Shown: in pieces, positions 24,962 through 33,725 of the stretch | Layout of the letters: every line of letters begins with the position of its first letter | Position numbering within the stretch: position 1 is the first letter of the stretch | Source: Aliisedimentitalea scapharcae | GTDB lineage: Bacteria; Pseudomonadota; Alphaproteobacteria; Rhodobacterales; Rhodobacteraceae | Reading direction: 5' to 3' | Length of the DNA: 64,000 bases | Assembly: GCF_045277565.1 (NCBI RefSeq) | Contig: NZ_CP123584.1 | Span: 4,154,001-4,218,000, forward strand | The notes under the pieces: generated by a model | Told to the model about the DNA's origin: nothing | Seen by the model: only the letters and a program-made list of their open reading frames with translations | The model's database searches: none | Made by a program: the position numbers and the translations under genes

Positions 24962-25861
24962 TCAGCGGCGAATGGCAAGACGCGCAACAAGCCAGCTGAC
25001 ACCGATGATTGCAAGGTCGACGATCAGCCAGGGACGCACGGCCTGGGTGTCCGTGAGTTCGTATGGAAACAGATAAAGCGACAGGCCGCTCAGCTCTCCT
25101 GGGGTAGAGACGATCAGAACCGCTGTGGTATTATTGAAGAAATGCATGGCGATGGCCGGTCCCAGGGTTCCAGAGCGGGCGGTCAAATCCGCAGCAACCA
25201 ACCCAAAAACACCGGCCCAAACAGCCACCAAAAGGGCATTGTCGCCCGCCTGCGCCGGGATGTAGTGCCCCAAGGCAAACAGAAGAGACGGGATCAGCAG
25301 GAACACCCATTTCGAGCGGAACCGCGCCGCAAGTGATTGCTGGGCGAAACCGCGAAACAGGATTTCTTCGGCACCGGTCTGGATCAACAAGGCCGCAAGC
25401 GACAGAGGCAGAAGCGCCAACCATCGATCAATCGGCAGATTGGGAACCAGCGGTTCGCCGACCGAATAGGGCGGCAACATGCCCAGGACAAATGTCAGGG
25501 CCAAAAGGTACAGCAAAACCCGACCAAATTGCCGCCAGAACACCCCCATCGGACCAATCAGATCAAACACGGATCGGTGCTGTACCAGACGAACGCCCAG
25601 GTGCACGCCAATGATGCTGAACCCAAAACTACCCAATAACACCAGCAACGCTCCGGGTGTTGCGCCCAGCGCCAGATCCGAACTCCATTGCGGTGGCGTC
25701 AGCTGTTTGATCACAGCGCTGAAAGCCAGACTAAGACCAACGGTCGTCACCGCAATGACAGCCAACGTTACTCCGGTCCGCCACAGTTCCGCCCGCCCCC
25801 GCAAAGCGGCAATCCGTGCTTCCTGTGGCTGATACGCGCTAGGTCCCGACATCCTGTCCAC
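24962..25861 (-). CDS. CPBP family intramembrane metalloprotease
   Basis: A polytopic membrane protein of 299 residues with about seven or eight hydrophobic segments. The CPBP (Abi/Rce1-like) motifs are present: AEEILFRGF (paired Glu and Arg, near residues 163-171) and a downstream FALGHY with the second metal-binding His; HFFNNTTAV supplies the last motif. Members process or protect against lipidated and bacteriocin-type peptides, and the substrate here is unknown. The start (25861, or 25852 at the second Met) lies inside the 3' end of the pseudo-ABC gene, a 23- or 14-base overlap, so the two are translationally coupled. Confidence 0.88.
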   Translation of the reverse strand: MDRMSGPSAYQPQEARIAALRGRAELWRTGVTLAVIAVTTVGLSLAFSAVIKQLTPPQWSSDLALGATPGALLVLLGSFGFSIIGVHLGVRLVQHRSVFDLIGPMGVFWRQFGRVLLYLLALTFVLGMLPPYSVGEPLVPNLPIDRWLALLPLSLAALLIQTGAEEILFRGFAQQSLAARFRSKWVFLLIPSLLFALGHYIPAQAGDNALLVAVWAGVFGLVAADLTARSGTLGPAIAMHFFNNTTAVLIVSTPGELSGLSLYLFPYELTDTQAVRPWLIVDLAIIGVSWLVARLAIRR

Positions 25862-28800
25862 TCACACTGTCTTGGGCATCTTCGGTCTTGATGTCCCACC
25901 CTTTGCGGATCACGCTCGCCAAATCAATATCCATCGACTCCAACGCGCGGCCAACTGTTTCCAGATGGCCTGCCACGGTCTCCAACATGGCCACTGCAAC
26001 ATTGGCATCGTTTTCGATGACCGCCCTGAATTCTTCGGCCCCCAAACGCAAGAAGCAACTCTCTGTAGTGGACGTCAGATCCATGCGCCGGACCCCACCT
26101 GTCAGGATCGTCAAATCTCCAATCAGACGCCCGGGTTCAATGACGGTCAATGCAGGGTCATCAGGTCTGCTCCCCGGCCACCGCAATTCCGCAGCGCCCG
26201 AAACACACAAATAGGCAGAATCGGCAACTTCATTTGCTCTGAACAACCGGTGCCCGGCTGAAACGTTAACCCACTGCCCCGAAAAAGCGAGAAGTCTTTG
26301 GTTGCGCTCATCGAGACGGGCAAACAGATCGTTCGACGTGATCGCCGCGATCTTGCGTTGAAGATCCGCAGTTGCAGTATCCGCACCCATCGCCTGTTGC
26401 GTTCGCTTCACACCGTCCACACGACCGTTCTTGATTTCCACAAACAGATCATATCTTTCGGGATGAGCGAATTGCTCTTCGAGAAAGATCATGATCGAAC
26501 GTGGCAGCAACTCACGCAGCTGGTGACGGGTCTGCAGGCGGCTTTCGGCGTCATGACTGGCCAGAACCGTATCCATGACCAGTATGTCCGGGCGTTTGAT
26601 TCCCGCCCGCGAAAACGCCGCGCGTTCCTGGAACACTGTGGGCAGGTTGGAGCCACCCAAGCCGGTCTTGAGGTCAAACAGAACGGCAGCAATCGGCTGG
26701 CGCAGCCCATGCGCGTTCAGGACTTCGGCGGCGATGTCTTCTATCATCTGAGCCCGTGCACCTGCCCGCAACGAAATCCGACCGTACAGCAGGTTTTCCA
26801 GAACCGTCAGCCGCGGCACATAAGTATCGGGCGCGACCCGGCGGAACATGTCCCCGGTGGACGCCAGAATGCGCGGGCCGCTGCTGGCACGGATATCCAA
26901 GATCTTCTGTTTGTATTCTTCCGGGAAAGCAGCACCGATCTGTTCAGCCGTCAACAGGAAGGGGACCGTCATCAACAAAGCGCGATCATCCCGGCTCAGC
27001 TTGCTTTCGCCGACTTCCTTGCGACGGTTCACGATATCGCTGAGCCGCCGATACATTTCAGGTTCCAGCCCCAACCGGCGAAACAACGGGTGGTCGGTGT
27101 CTTCCTGGCCAAAGGTATGCTGCAGGGTTTCCATCACGCCCAACGAAATTTCCATACCTTCGCGCGCCATACCCAGTTCTTGCATCAGCTCGTAAAAGCC
27201 GGTCTCCATCGCCAATGCTTCCTGGGAAATCTCACGCGTGGGTGATGCAAACAGCAGGTTGCCGCCCAATGGAACAGCGGGGTTGAACTGTTCAGGATCA
27301 AAGCGAAACACCAAATCATCCAGCCCGGCCTGTTTCAGTTTTTCATGCACCACTGGCCGCAGGGCAATGATTTCACGAACCAGATCCCGATGCTTGGCCT
27401 CATCAAGACGTGACAAAAGAGTGCGGCGGAAATGCTGTTCATCAATGCCCATCGCCTGAACCAGTTGGAACCACCAATCACAAATGGATTCGCGGTCGCT
27501 GAGTTCGGCCAGATCCGGGTTGATCCAATCCGAATCCAGCAGATATTCGCTGTTCCCGGATCGTTTTGCTTCGTTCAGCCTGCGTTCTTCTTCGCGTGTT
27601 AGAGGCAATCCCGTGTGCGGGTGTGTCTTTAGCGACATCATCAGGTTATCGCCCAACGTGCCGTCAAACAGATAAGGGCGCGAATGCGCATATCCAACAC
27701 GCGCAGCAATCACTGCCTGATGCAGATCGTTCAACTTGTGCCCGGAGAGGGTAACCGTCCCGTGTGACGGGACGACCTCACGGGTCAACAACTGCGCAAA
27801 GGCTGCCCGTTCAGCCGGCACAGGGCTTTTGATGGCCACCCTCGCCCCCGGCGGAATCTTCAGCGAGATGTCTTCGAGGATGGTATTCCCGTCTGCATCC
27901 CGCACGGTCACATCGTCCAGCACCACGGACCCCGTCAGATGCGGAATACTGTCCGGCTCCCCCTGGAACAGCTTTTCAGGCACCATGTTGCGGGGGGCGA
28001 ACCGTTCCGTCACAACCGTCCAGCGCAACGACATGTCCTGGATCTGGTTGTAAAAAGTCAGCAATTCCTTCCAAGGGGCGCTAAGATCCTTGTAAGCCCC
28101 TAACGCCGCGACCAACGCCCCCACGGTGATCTCACCCTTGATCACCAGATAACCACCGACCGAATAAAACAGAAACGGTGTCAGCTGAGTGATCAGGTTG
28201 TTCAAGAACTTCATAAAGAACTTCTTGCGGTAAATCTTGAACCGGATGTCGAACAGCCGCCCCAACCGATCCGAGATCAACGCCAGCCGAAACCGCCATC
28301 CGCCGTTCGAACGCAAATCGCTGATGCCTGCAGCGCTTTCGCCGATTTCCGAAGCCAGATGACGGACTTCCTGAATGCGTTCCTTGTTCAAAAGATTGAT
28401 CTGGCGCTGCAGGCGCGGGATCACCCAGGCCTGCAGAGGGATCAGCATCACCGATGCCAATCCGAACCAGACACTTTGCATGAACAGAAACGTCACAATG
28501 GTCAGCATCTGTCCGGCCTGGAACACGGGCTGGGCCACGGCATCCCCCATCAACCCCCCCATGGGTTCGGCTTCGGAGGTGATCATCGATACCAGTTCGC
28601 CCTGCGACGTTTTCTGAAAATAGGGTTTGGGAAACCGCATCATGCGGGCGATCAGCGAATACCGCAGCCGCCGCAACATCCGTTCGGCCAGAACACCTTT
28701 CATGGTGTTCAGCCGCATCTTGAGCATCCCGGCTGCCAGCACGGCACCCAGAAATGCCACACACAGCAACATCAGATACTGTGTCTGACCCAATTCAAAT

Positions 28801-28970
28801 CCGAGCACATCATAGGATGCCGCCTGCATCCCGATAGCATCGTTGATAATACGTTTGGGTAATTCCAGCGTCGCATAAATAAAGGGAAACGTGAGAATCG
28901 TTAGCCCCAGCAATACCAGCTGTTGCCGTTTTGAGTATTTCCAAATGAATGAAAACAGGGTGGGTTCCAT
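25839..28970 (-). CDS. ABC-exporter-like protein with degenerate ATPase site and cNMP-binding-like C terminus
   Basis: A 1043-residue membrane protein. Residues about 1-325 form an ABC type I exporter transmembrane domain (six hydrophobic segments; PYFQKTSQGELVSMIT is the typical coupling region). The nucleotide-binding domain follows but its motifs are lost. At Walker A (about 373-386) the sequence is PPGARVAIKSPVPAER, with no GxxGxGK[ST]. The Q-loop region reads VGYAHSRPYLFDG, the signature is SNLPTVFQERAAF instead of LSGGQ, and Walker B is DILVMDTVLAS with Thr for the catalytic Glu. About 320 extra, mostly helical residues (450-770) separate the Q-loop from the signature region. Residues about 895-1010 look like a cyclic nucleotide-binding (CRP-type) beta-roll. 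ATP-driven transport is doubtful. Confidence 0.85.
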   Translation of the reverse strand: MEPTLFSFIWKYSKRQQLVLLGLTILTFPFIYATLELPKRIINDAIGMQAASYDVLGFELGQTQYLMLLCVAFLGAVLAAGMLKMRLNTMKGVLAERMLRRLRYSLIARMMRFPKPYFQKTSQGELVSMITSEAEPMGGLMGDAVAQPVFQAGQMLTIVTFLFMQSVWFGLASVMLIPLQAWVIPRLQRQINLLNKERIQEVRHLASEIGESAAGISDLRSNGGWRFRLALISDRLGRLFDIRFKIYRKKFFMKFLNNLITQLTPFLFYSVGGYLVIKGEITVGALVAALGAYKDLSAPWKELLTFYNQIQDMSLRWTVVTERFAPRNMVPEKLFQGEPDSIPHLTGSVVLDDVTVRDADGNTILEDISLKIPPGARVAIKSPVPAERAAFAQLLTREVVPSHGTVTLSGHKLNDLHQAVIAARVGYAHSRPYLFDGTLGDNLMMSLKTHPHTGLPLTREEERRLNEAKRSGNSEYLLDSDWINPDLAELSDRESICDWWFQLVQAMGIDEQHFRRTLLSRLDEAKHRDLVREIIALRPVVHEKLKQAGLDDLVFRFDPEQFNPAVPLGGNLLFASPTREISQEALAMETGFYELMQELGMAREGMEISLGVMETLQHTFGQEDTDHPLFRRLGLEPEMYRRLSDIVNRRKEVGESKLSRDDRALLMTVPFLLTAEQIGAAFPEEYKQKILDIRASSGPRILASTGDMFRRVAPDTYVPRLTVLENLLYGRISLRAGARAQMIEDIAAEVLNAHGLRQPIAAVLFDLKTGLGGSNLPTVFQERAAFSRAGIKRPDILVMDTVLASHDAESRLQTRHQLRELLPRSIMIFLEEQFAHPERYDLFVEIKNGRVDGVKRTQQAMGADTATADLQRKIAAITSNDLFARLDERNQRLLAFSGQWVNVSAGHRLFRANEVADSAYLCVSGAAELRWPGSRPDDPALTVIEPGRLIGDLTILTGGVRRMDLTSTTESCFLRLGAEEFRAVIENDANVAVAMLETVAGHLETVGRALESMDIDLASVIRKGWDIKTEDAQDSVSGQDVGT

Positions 28971-29200
28971 ACCCGATCCTTGCCTGATTTGCAGATTAAC
29001 ATCCCGAATATGCGCCTGTTGACCGGTGCCGTCGGAACCCTAAGACGGTAAGCATTGGGCCGGTGTTTTACAAGGTTGTCACATTCAGATTTCCTCAACA
29101 CTCTTGTGTGGTTAACGCACCACGGTTAAGTCTTTGGAGGTTGATTTATCCCGAATGGCCTTCTGGTCTGGTTCCACGTTCCATAGCAAAGGCACAGGGT

Positions 29201-29935
29201 TTGAATACCGGTTCCGTCATCAAAACTTTGTGTTGGCTTGCGTTCATCGCCACACTTGCCGCGTGTTCGGCTCCGGCCAAACGTTCCTTTGTCTCGGACC
29301 GCCCCCCTTCCGGATCAGTATCCAATAGTGAATTGCGCCAAGCCAGCCTGGCCAAAGGACGCGTCGTCATCTCGGCACCACGAGGGTATTGCATTGCCCC
29401 GGATACCATCCGGTTTTCCAGCGAAGACGACTTTGTCTTGATTGCACGCTGCGATATGGTGGGTGCCAACGGCTTTTTTGCCTCCCGCGAACCCGCTCTG
29501 ATTTCGGTCATGGTCGGGCGACGGCCGGACGCCAGTCAACCCACGCTTGCTGATCTGGAGCGACTGGCCACCACCGAAGATATCCTGGACCGTCGACCGG
29601 ACAGCGATCCACCGATGATCCGATTGCGCAGCGCCGAACCCGGCATTGATGGAGCCAGCCCGCAACATTGGCGCGCGGCCTTTTCGGTGAATGGACATTT
29701 GGTGGCACTGGCGCTTTATGCTCCCGAAGGCAGCTCGACCCAGGCATCACGCGGAGCCCGCCTGTTGACCGAATTGACCCGCGAGACCCGCGCCTCCAGC
29801 CAACTTCCGACACAGCCGGTTCCGCCTGCATTGCGGGGCTCAAAAAAGGCCTCCAGCCTGCGCCCTTTGCTGCGGCCACATTCCGCTGGCAATCGCGCCG
29901 CAACGGGCGGAAAGATCATCGCGTTGTTTGACTGA
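29201..29935 (+). CDS. putative lipoprotein of unknown function
   Basis: A 244-residue envelope protein. The frame has no ATG before the signal peptide; I chose the TTG at 29201 because it opens a standard lipoprotein signal (GSVIKTLCWLAFIATLAAC, lipobox LAAC, lipidated Cys about residue 22) and follows a purine-rich AAAGGCACAGGG. The mature part has two further cysteines (GYCIAPD and ARCDMVG) and a Pro/Ser/Arg-rich C terminus. I recognise no domain. It is divergent from the pseudo-ABC gene, sharing a ~230-base intergenic region, so the two may be coregulated; outer or inner membrane location is not decided. Confidence 0.7.
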   Translation: MNTGSVIKTLCWLAFIATLAACSAPAKRSFVSDRPPSGSVSNSELRQASLAKGRVVISAPRGYCIAPDTIRFSSEDDFVLIARCDMVGANGFFASREPALISVMVGRRPDASQPTLADLERLATTEDILDRRPDSDPPMIRLRSAEPGIDGASPQHWRAAFSVNGHLVALALYAPEGSSTQASRGARLLTELTRETRASSQLPTQPVPPALRGSKKASSLRPLLRPHSAGNRAATGGKIIALFD

Positions 29936-30019
29936 AAGCCTTTGGTCACTTAGTCACTGTATAAAACTGTTTGCTTCGACCACACCGAATGGCGGGCCAG
30001 CGGATAACTCGGGGATGAT

Positions 30020-30781
30020 ATGGGCAAGATTCTGGATCTGTTGTTTCATCAGCGCGCGCTGAAGCGATGGCGCAATGCTGCGAAGAATTCCAATGTGACT
30101 GACCTGGCTATGCTCCGGACGCAGCGCAACCATGCCCGGGCACTTCGGACACAGCTGGATCGGTTGCTACATGTTGCCGAAGGGCGGCTGGCGCTTCCGA
30201 TGATCGGCACCTCGTATTTCTCGAAACCACATGGCACCGATTGGTCATGGCGCCCTGAGTTGTGGCGCGGACCACTGCCGACACCGGGTTTGTCGTCGGC
30301 ACCGACCAAATCCAGCCTCGGCGGCGAAGTCACCCTATTTCACGATTGCGAATTCTCGGAGCTGACCCTGCGCCAGCTGCGCAACACCCGCGAAGAAGAC
30401 CTGGCGGCCTACGGGCTGCGGATGGATGTTTTCAAATTCGATGGATCGTTTCTGTCATTGGTGATTGATGTCCCGGACGATGCCACACGCGGTATGACCC
30501 GCGCGCATCTGTTTCGCATCGACACGATCATCGAGACCGAAAAACCATTGGAAATCTTTGCCCGGTTGAACATCAAACATGGTCCCAATACCGAACAGTT
30601 GGTGCGCGAACTGCCGCTGAACGAAAAGGACGTTATGGTCGAATTCGACCTCGCCTATTCCCGGCTGAATGAAAAGAGAATCGACAAGATATGGTTGGAC
30701 CTGATCTTTGAAGCTCCCGATATGAACCAGGTGGTCCTGCGTGACTTGACCTTTGCCCGCCACCGCCGCGCCGCTATCTGA
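30020..30781 (+). CDS. DUF6478 family protein
   Basis: A 253-residue cytosolic-looking protein found in Rhodobacterales. It has a basic N-terminal helical part (LLFHQRALKRWRNAAK, then a long helix to about residue 55), a Gly/Pro/Trp-rich middle (GTDWSWRPELWRGPLPTPG), and a beta-rich C-terminal half including TLFHDCEFSELTLRQLRN and FARLNIKHGPNTEQLVRELPL. No signal peptide or membrane segment. The next gene starts 10 bases after its stop, so they form a pair. Function unknown. Confidence 0.85.
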   Translation: MGKILDLLFHQRALKRWRNAAKNSNVTDLAMLRTQRNHARALRTQLDRLLHVAEGRLALPMIGTSYFSKPHGTDWSWRPELWRGPLPTPGLSSAPTKSSLGGEVTLFHDCEFSELTLRQLRNTREEDLAAYGLRMDVFKFDGSFLSLVIDVPDDATRGMTRAHLFRIDTIIETEKPLEIFARLNIKHGPNTEQLVRELPLNEKDVMVEFDLAYSRLNEKRIDKIWLDLIFEAPDMNQVVLRDLTFARHRRAAI

Positions 30782-30791
30782 GGATTTTGAA

Positions 30792-31169
30792 ATGACTGAC
30801 CTGACACTGACCAAAATCCGCTTTCGCAACGGGAAATGGGAAGGTCGCCTGGAAGGGACCCAGGACACCGGCGTCAAGCCAAGCGTTCGGGTAACCTGCC
30901 TGGACCGTCCTGTGGAAACGGTAACGCTGGAAGACGGGGAAACTGGCAAAACCTGGAAACTGACGATCACGATCCCCTCCGAGGCAATCGCCGATGGGGT
31001 TCAGACCTTTCTGATCTTTGACACAGATACCGATACCAAGCTGGGCACTTTCAACCTGATCGGTGGCGATCCGGCGGCGGATGATCTGTTGGCCGAAATA
31101 TCGCTTCTGCGCGCCGAATTGGACATGCTGAAACGCGCGTTCCGCCGTCATTGCCTGGAAACCATGTAA
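30792..31169 (+). CDS. small protein of unknown function, paired with DUF6478
   Basis: A 125-residue acidic protein. The start at 30792 (MTDLTLTKIRF) is chosen over the longer frame, which runs back into the DUF6478 gene. The first ~90 residues look like a small beta-sandwich (alternating hydrophobics: RFRNGKWEGRLEG, SVRVTCLDRPVETVTL, WKLTITIPSEAI, TFLIFDTDTDTKLGTFNL). The end is a coiled-coil-like helix (LLAEISLLRAELDMLKRAFRRH). Such a layout suggests self-association or binding to its neighbour. The gap from the DUF6478 stop is only 10 bases. The convergent ada gene ends 8 bases away. Confidence 0.8.
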   Translation: MTDLTLTKIRFRNGKWEGRLEGTQDTGVKPSVRVTCLDRPVETVTLEDGETGKTWKLTITIPSEAIADGVQTFLIFDTDTDTKLGTFNLIGGDPAADDLLAEISLLRAELDMLKRAFRRHCLETM

Positions 31170-31177
31170 GTTCCCGG

Positions 31178-32242
31178 TCACGACCGTCGCGCAACAGCAA
31201 AGCCGGACTCGATTTCGATCATACGCTGTTTGCGCCATACCCCGCCGCCATAGCCGGTCAATGCCCCGTCTGCACCCAACACACGGTGACAGGGCACGAT
31301 GATGGCCAGTTGATTGACCCCATTGGCCCGCGCCACGGCACGTGTCGCGGTGGGGCGGCCGATGTCATGGGCCAGTTGCGAATAGCTGCGGGTCTCACCG
31401 GCCGGAATCTGCATCAGGGCCCGCCAGACTTCGCGTTCGAACGCCGTGCCGTGCAACTGCACCGGTGTCGCAAAACGTGCAGCGTTTCCGCTGAAGTAGG
31501 AGGCCAGCTCTGACGCAATCTGATCAGTGGGACCCAATCGTCCCAAACCGACTCCACCAGGCACAGCCTTTTCCAGTTTGCTCAGCTCACGCGGCAAAGC
31601 TTTGCGGTCAATAAATTCCAAAAGGTGCAGCCTGTGGGTGCAACTGACGCCGATCATCGCCCCCAAAGGAGTCTCGATCCAGTCCGCCTTAAGCAGTGCG
31701 GTGGTGCTGAAGGCCGACGGTGCCCGCCCCAGCAGACGCGCAAACGCCGCCCGAAAAGCGCTGGGAGATTCAAACCCGGCCGTCACCTGGGCGTCGACCA
31801 CCCGCCCCCCTTCTCCCAACGTCGTGAACCCTTCGCGCAGGCGGCGGTGTCGCGCCATGTCCAGAAACGTCATGCCAAAGTGACGCTTGAACACCCGGCG
31901 CACAGTCGAGAGATCCAATCCCAGCCGAACAATGTCCTGTTCGCTCCACCGGTACGCCGGGCTCTTGTCCAATGCGTCCAGCAACCGGGCCACAATGGGG
32001 TCTTTCTGCGCCATCGGGGCCAGGGGGTGACAGCGTTTGCACGGGCGAAACCCGGATTCGATACATTCGGAAGGCGTTGCATAGAACCGGCAGTTTTCAG
32101 GTTTGGGATGTCGGGCCGGACAACTGAGGCGACAGAAAATTCCGGTACTGGTCACGCATACATACGCCACCCCGTCATACGCGGGATCACGGGCAACCAG
32201 AGCTGAATACAGGGTTTGGGGATCAGGCAGGTCAAACAACAT
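31178..32242 (-). CDS. ada: Ada, methylated-DNA repair methyltransferase and transcriptional activator
   Basis: Removes methyl groups from DNA phosphotriesters (N-terminal) and from O6-methylguanine/O4-methylthymine (C-terminal), and once methylated activates alkylation-repair genes. The 354-residue protein has all parts. The zinc site is Cys37, Cys41, Cys68 and Cys71, with spacing as in the E. coli protein. An AraC-type helix-turn-helix follows (VRLGLDLSTVRRVFKRHFGMTF, then VTAGFESPSAFRAAF). The methyltransferase domain has the active-site IVPCHRV and the substrate loop ATRAVARANGVNQL. It stands alone, with no alkA or alkB adjacent; self-activation is the known control. Confidence 0.95.
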   Translation of the reverse strand: MLFDLPDPQTLYSALVARDPAYDGVAYVCVTSTGIFCRLSCPARHPKPENCRFYATPSECIESGFRPCKRCHPLAPMAQKDPIVARLLDALDKSPAYRWSEQDIVRLGLDLSTVRRVFKRHFGMTFLDMARHRRLREGFTTLGEGGRVVDAQVTAGFESPSAFRAAFARLLGRAPSAFSTTALLKADWIETPLGAMIGVSCTHRLHLLEFIDRKALPRELSKLEKAVPGGVGLGRLGPTDQIASELASYFSGNAARFATPVQLHGTAFEREVWRALMQIPAGETRSYSQLAHDIGRPTATRAVARANGVNQLAIIVPCHRVLGADGALTGYGGGVWRKQRMIEIESGFAVARRS

Positions 32243-32322
32243 GCCCCCTCATACCCCAAGCCATTTCCTCTTGGCGTCGAAAATCGGGCAGCACTGTTAA
32301 ATTTTCGCTTCAGGCGTACATG

Positions 32323-32355
32323 AAAAAGGGCCACGCATATGAATATGCATGGCCC
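32323..32355 (-). terminator. terminator of the gpmI-envC-ctpA transcript
   Basis: A 13-bp stem with one mismatch (32328-32340 and 32343-32355, loop GA). In the minus-strand direction it is followed immediately by a run of five T (32323-32327). It lies 24 bases past the ctpA stop. Confidence 0.85.
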
Positions 32356-32378
32356 CAATTCAAACACTCAGGTGTAAA

Positions 32379-33719
32379 TTACTCTTTGGGGCCCAACGCA
32401 GACAGGCCCTTGAGGATGTCGATCGCATAGGCAAGCTGGTAATCGTCCTCGCGCAGCTTGGCGGCGGCTTCGGCCTTGGCCCGATCCTCTTCGATCTGAC
32501 GGATTTCATCTTCGCTGAGGCTATCATTGTTCAGACGTCCCCGCAGATCCGCCTCGGACCGGGTACGGCGCTTCGACGTTGCGTCCTCTCCCTCCTCGGT
32601 GGTGTCGGCGCGGCGCGGCTGTTCGACCACGATGTCCGGGCTGACACCCAATGCCTGGATCGAGCGGCCCGATGGGGTGTAATAGCGCGCTGTGGTCAGA
32701 CGCATGGCACCATCGCCACGCAGCGGCATGACTGTCTGGACCGATCCTTTGCCAAAGCTTTTGGTACCGACCACGATAGCCCGGCGGTGATCCTGCAAGG
32801 CACCAGCAACGATTTCCGAAGCCGAAGCCGACCCACCGTTGATCAGAACCACCATTGGCAGTCCCTGGGCCAAATCGCCATCGGTCGCATTGAACCGTTC
32901 ACCATCTTCGGGGTTGCGACCCCGGGTCGAAACGATTTCGCCGCTGTTCAGGAAACCATCGGACACCTTGATTGCCTGGGTCAGCAGGCCGCCGGGGTTG
33001 TTGCGCAGATCCAGAACAATGCCGTTCAGGTTTTCAATGCCCCCGGCCTCTTCGATCTGTTCTTCCAGCCCGCTTTGCAGGTTGGGATAGGTCTGATCGT
33101 TAAAGGTGGTCACACGTACAACTGCTGTCTTGCCTTCTGTCCTGGCCCGCACAGCGGTCAGCTTGATCGTGTCGCGGATGATCGACACATCAAAGGGTTC
33201 GTCTTCCCCTTCGCGCACCACGGTGATCACGATTTCCGACCCAACCGGCCCGCGCATCAGGTCCACAGCTTCGTCCAGAGACAGGCCCAGAACGCTTTCG
33301 CTGTCCACATGGGTGATAAAGTCGCCGGCTTCTATCCCGGCTTCATCTGCTGGGGTGCCATCAATCGGTGACACCACTTTGACAAAACCTTCTTCCTGGG
33401 TGACTTCGATCCCCAGACCACCGAACTCGCCACGCGTTTGCACCCGCATCTGTGCGGCGTCATCAGGCGACAAATAGCTGGAATGCGGGTCGAGCGATGC
33501 CAGCATGCCGCCAATGGCTGCTTCGATCAGCTCGGATTCGTCGACTTCTTCGACATATTGAACGCGGATCCGTTCAAAGATGTCGCCAAACAGATCCAGT
33601 TGTTCATATACGGTGGAATTGCGCGCATTCTCTTGCGCCAGCAATGGGCCTGCCACCTGTGTCGAGGCAATCACCCCTGCCAGCGTGCCGCCCAAAGCAG
33701 CCATCACGAATTTCTTCAT
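32379..33719 (-). CDS. ctpA: C-terminal processing protease CtpA (S41 family)
   Basis: A periplasmic serine protease of 446 residues. After an N-terminal signal/anchor (MKKFVMAALGGTLAGVIAST) comes a PDZ domain (about residues 85-175: GGLGIEVTQEEGFVKVVSPIDGTPADEAGI) and the S41 core with the catalytic Ser in NGGSASASEIVAGAL and Lys in GTKSFGKGSVQT. A Lys/Arg/Glu-rich tail (TTEEGEDATSKRRTRSEAD) follows. In gammaproteobacteria the family trims cell-wall hydrolases; placement directly after envC (6 bases apart) supports a cell-wall role here. Confidence 0.94.
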   Translation of the reverse strand: MKKFVMAALGGTLAGVIASTQVAGPLLAQENARNSTVYEQLDLFGDIFERIRVQYVEEVDESELIEAAIGGMLASLDPHSSYLSPDDAAQMRVQTRGEFGGLGIEVTQEEGFVKVVSPIDGTPADEAGIEAGDFITHVDSESVLGLSLDEAVDLMRGPVGSEIVITVVREGEDEPFDVSIIRDTIKLTAVRARTEGKTAVVRVTTFNDQTYPNLQSGLEEQIEEAGGIENLNGIVLDLRNNPGGLLTQAIKVSDGFLNSGEIVSTRGRNPEDGERFNATDGDLAQGLPMVVLINGGSASASEIVAGALQDHRRAIVVGTKSFGKGSVQTVMPLRGDGAMRLTTARYYTPSGRSIQALGVSPDIVVEQPRRADTTEEGEDATSKRRTRSEADLRGRLNNDSLSEDEIRQIEEDRAKAEAAAKLREDDYQLAYAIDILKGLSALGPKE

Positions 33720-33725
33720 ACTCGC

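Noticed and set aside
23946..25076. 376-codon open frame on the plus strand
   Set aside because: Antisense to accD and the CPBP protease; composition is shadow-like and there is no ribosome site.
32349..33371. 340-codon open frame on the plus strand
   Set aside because: Antisense to ctpA, whose catalytic and PDZ motifs are unmistakable.
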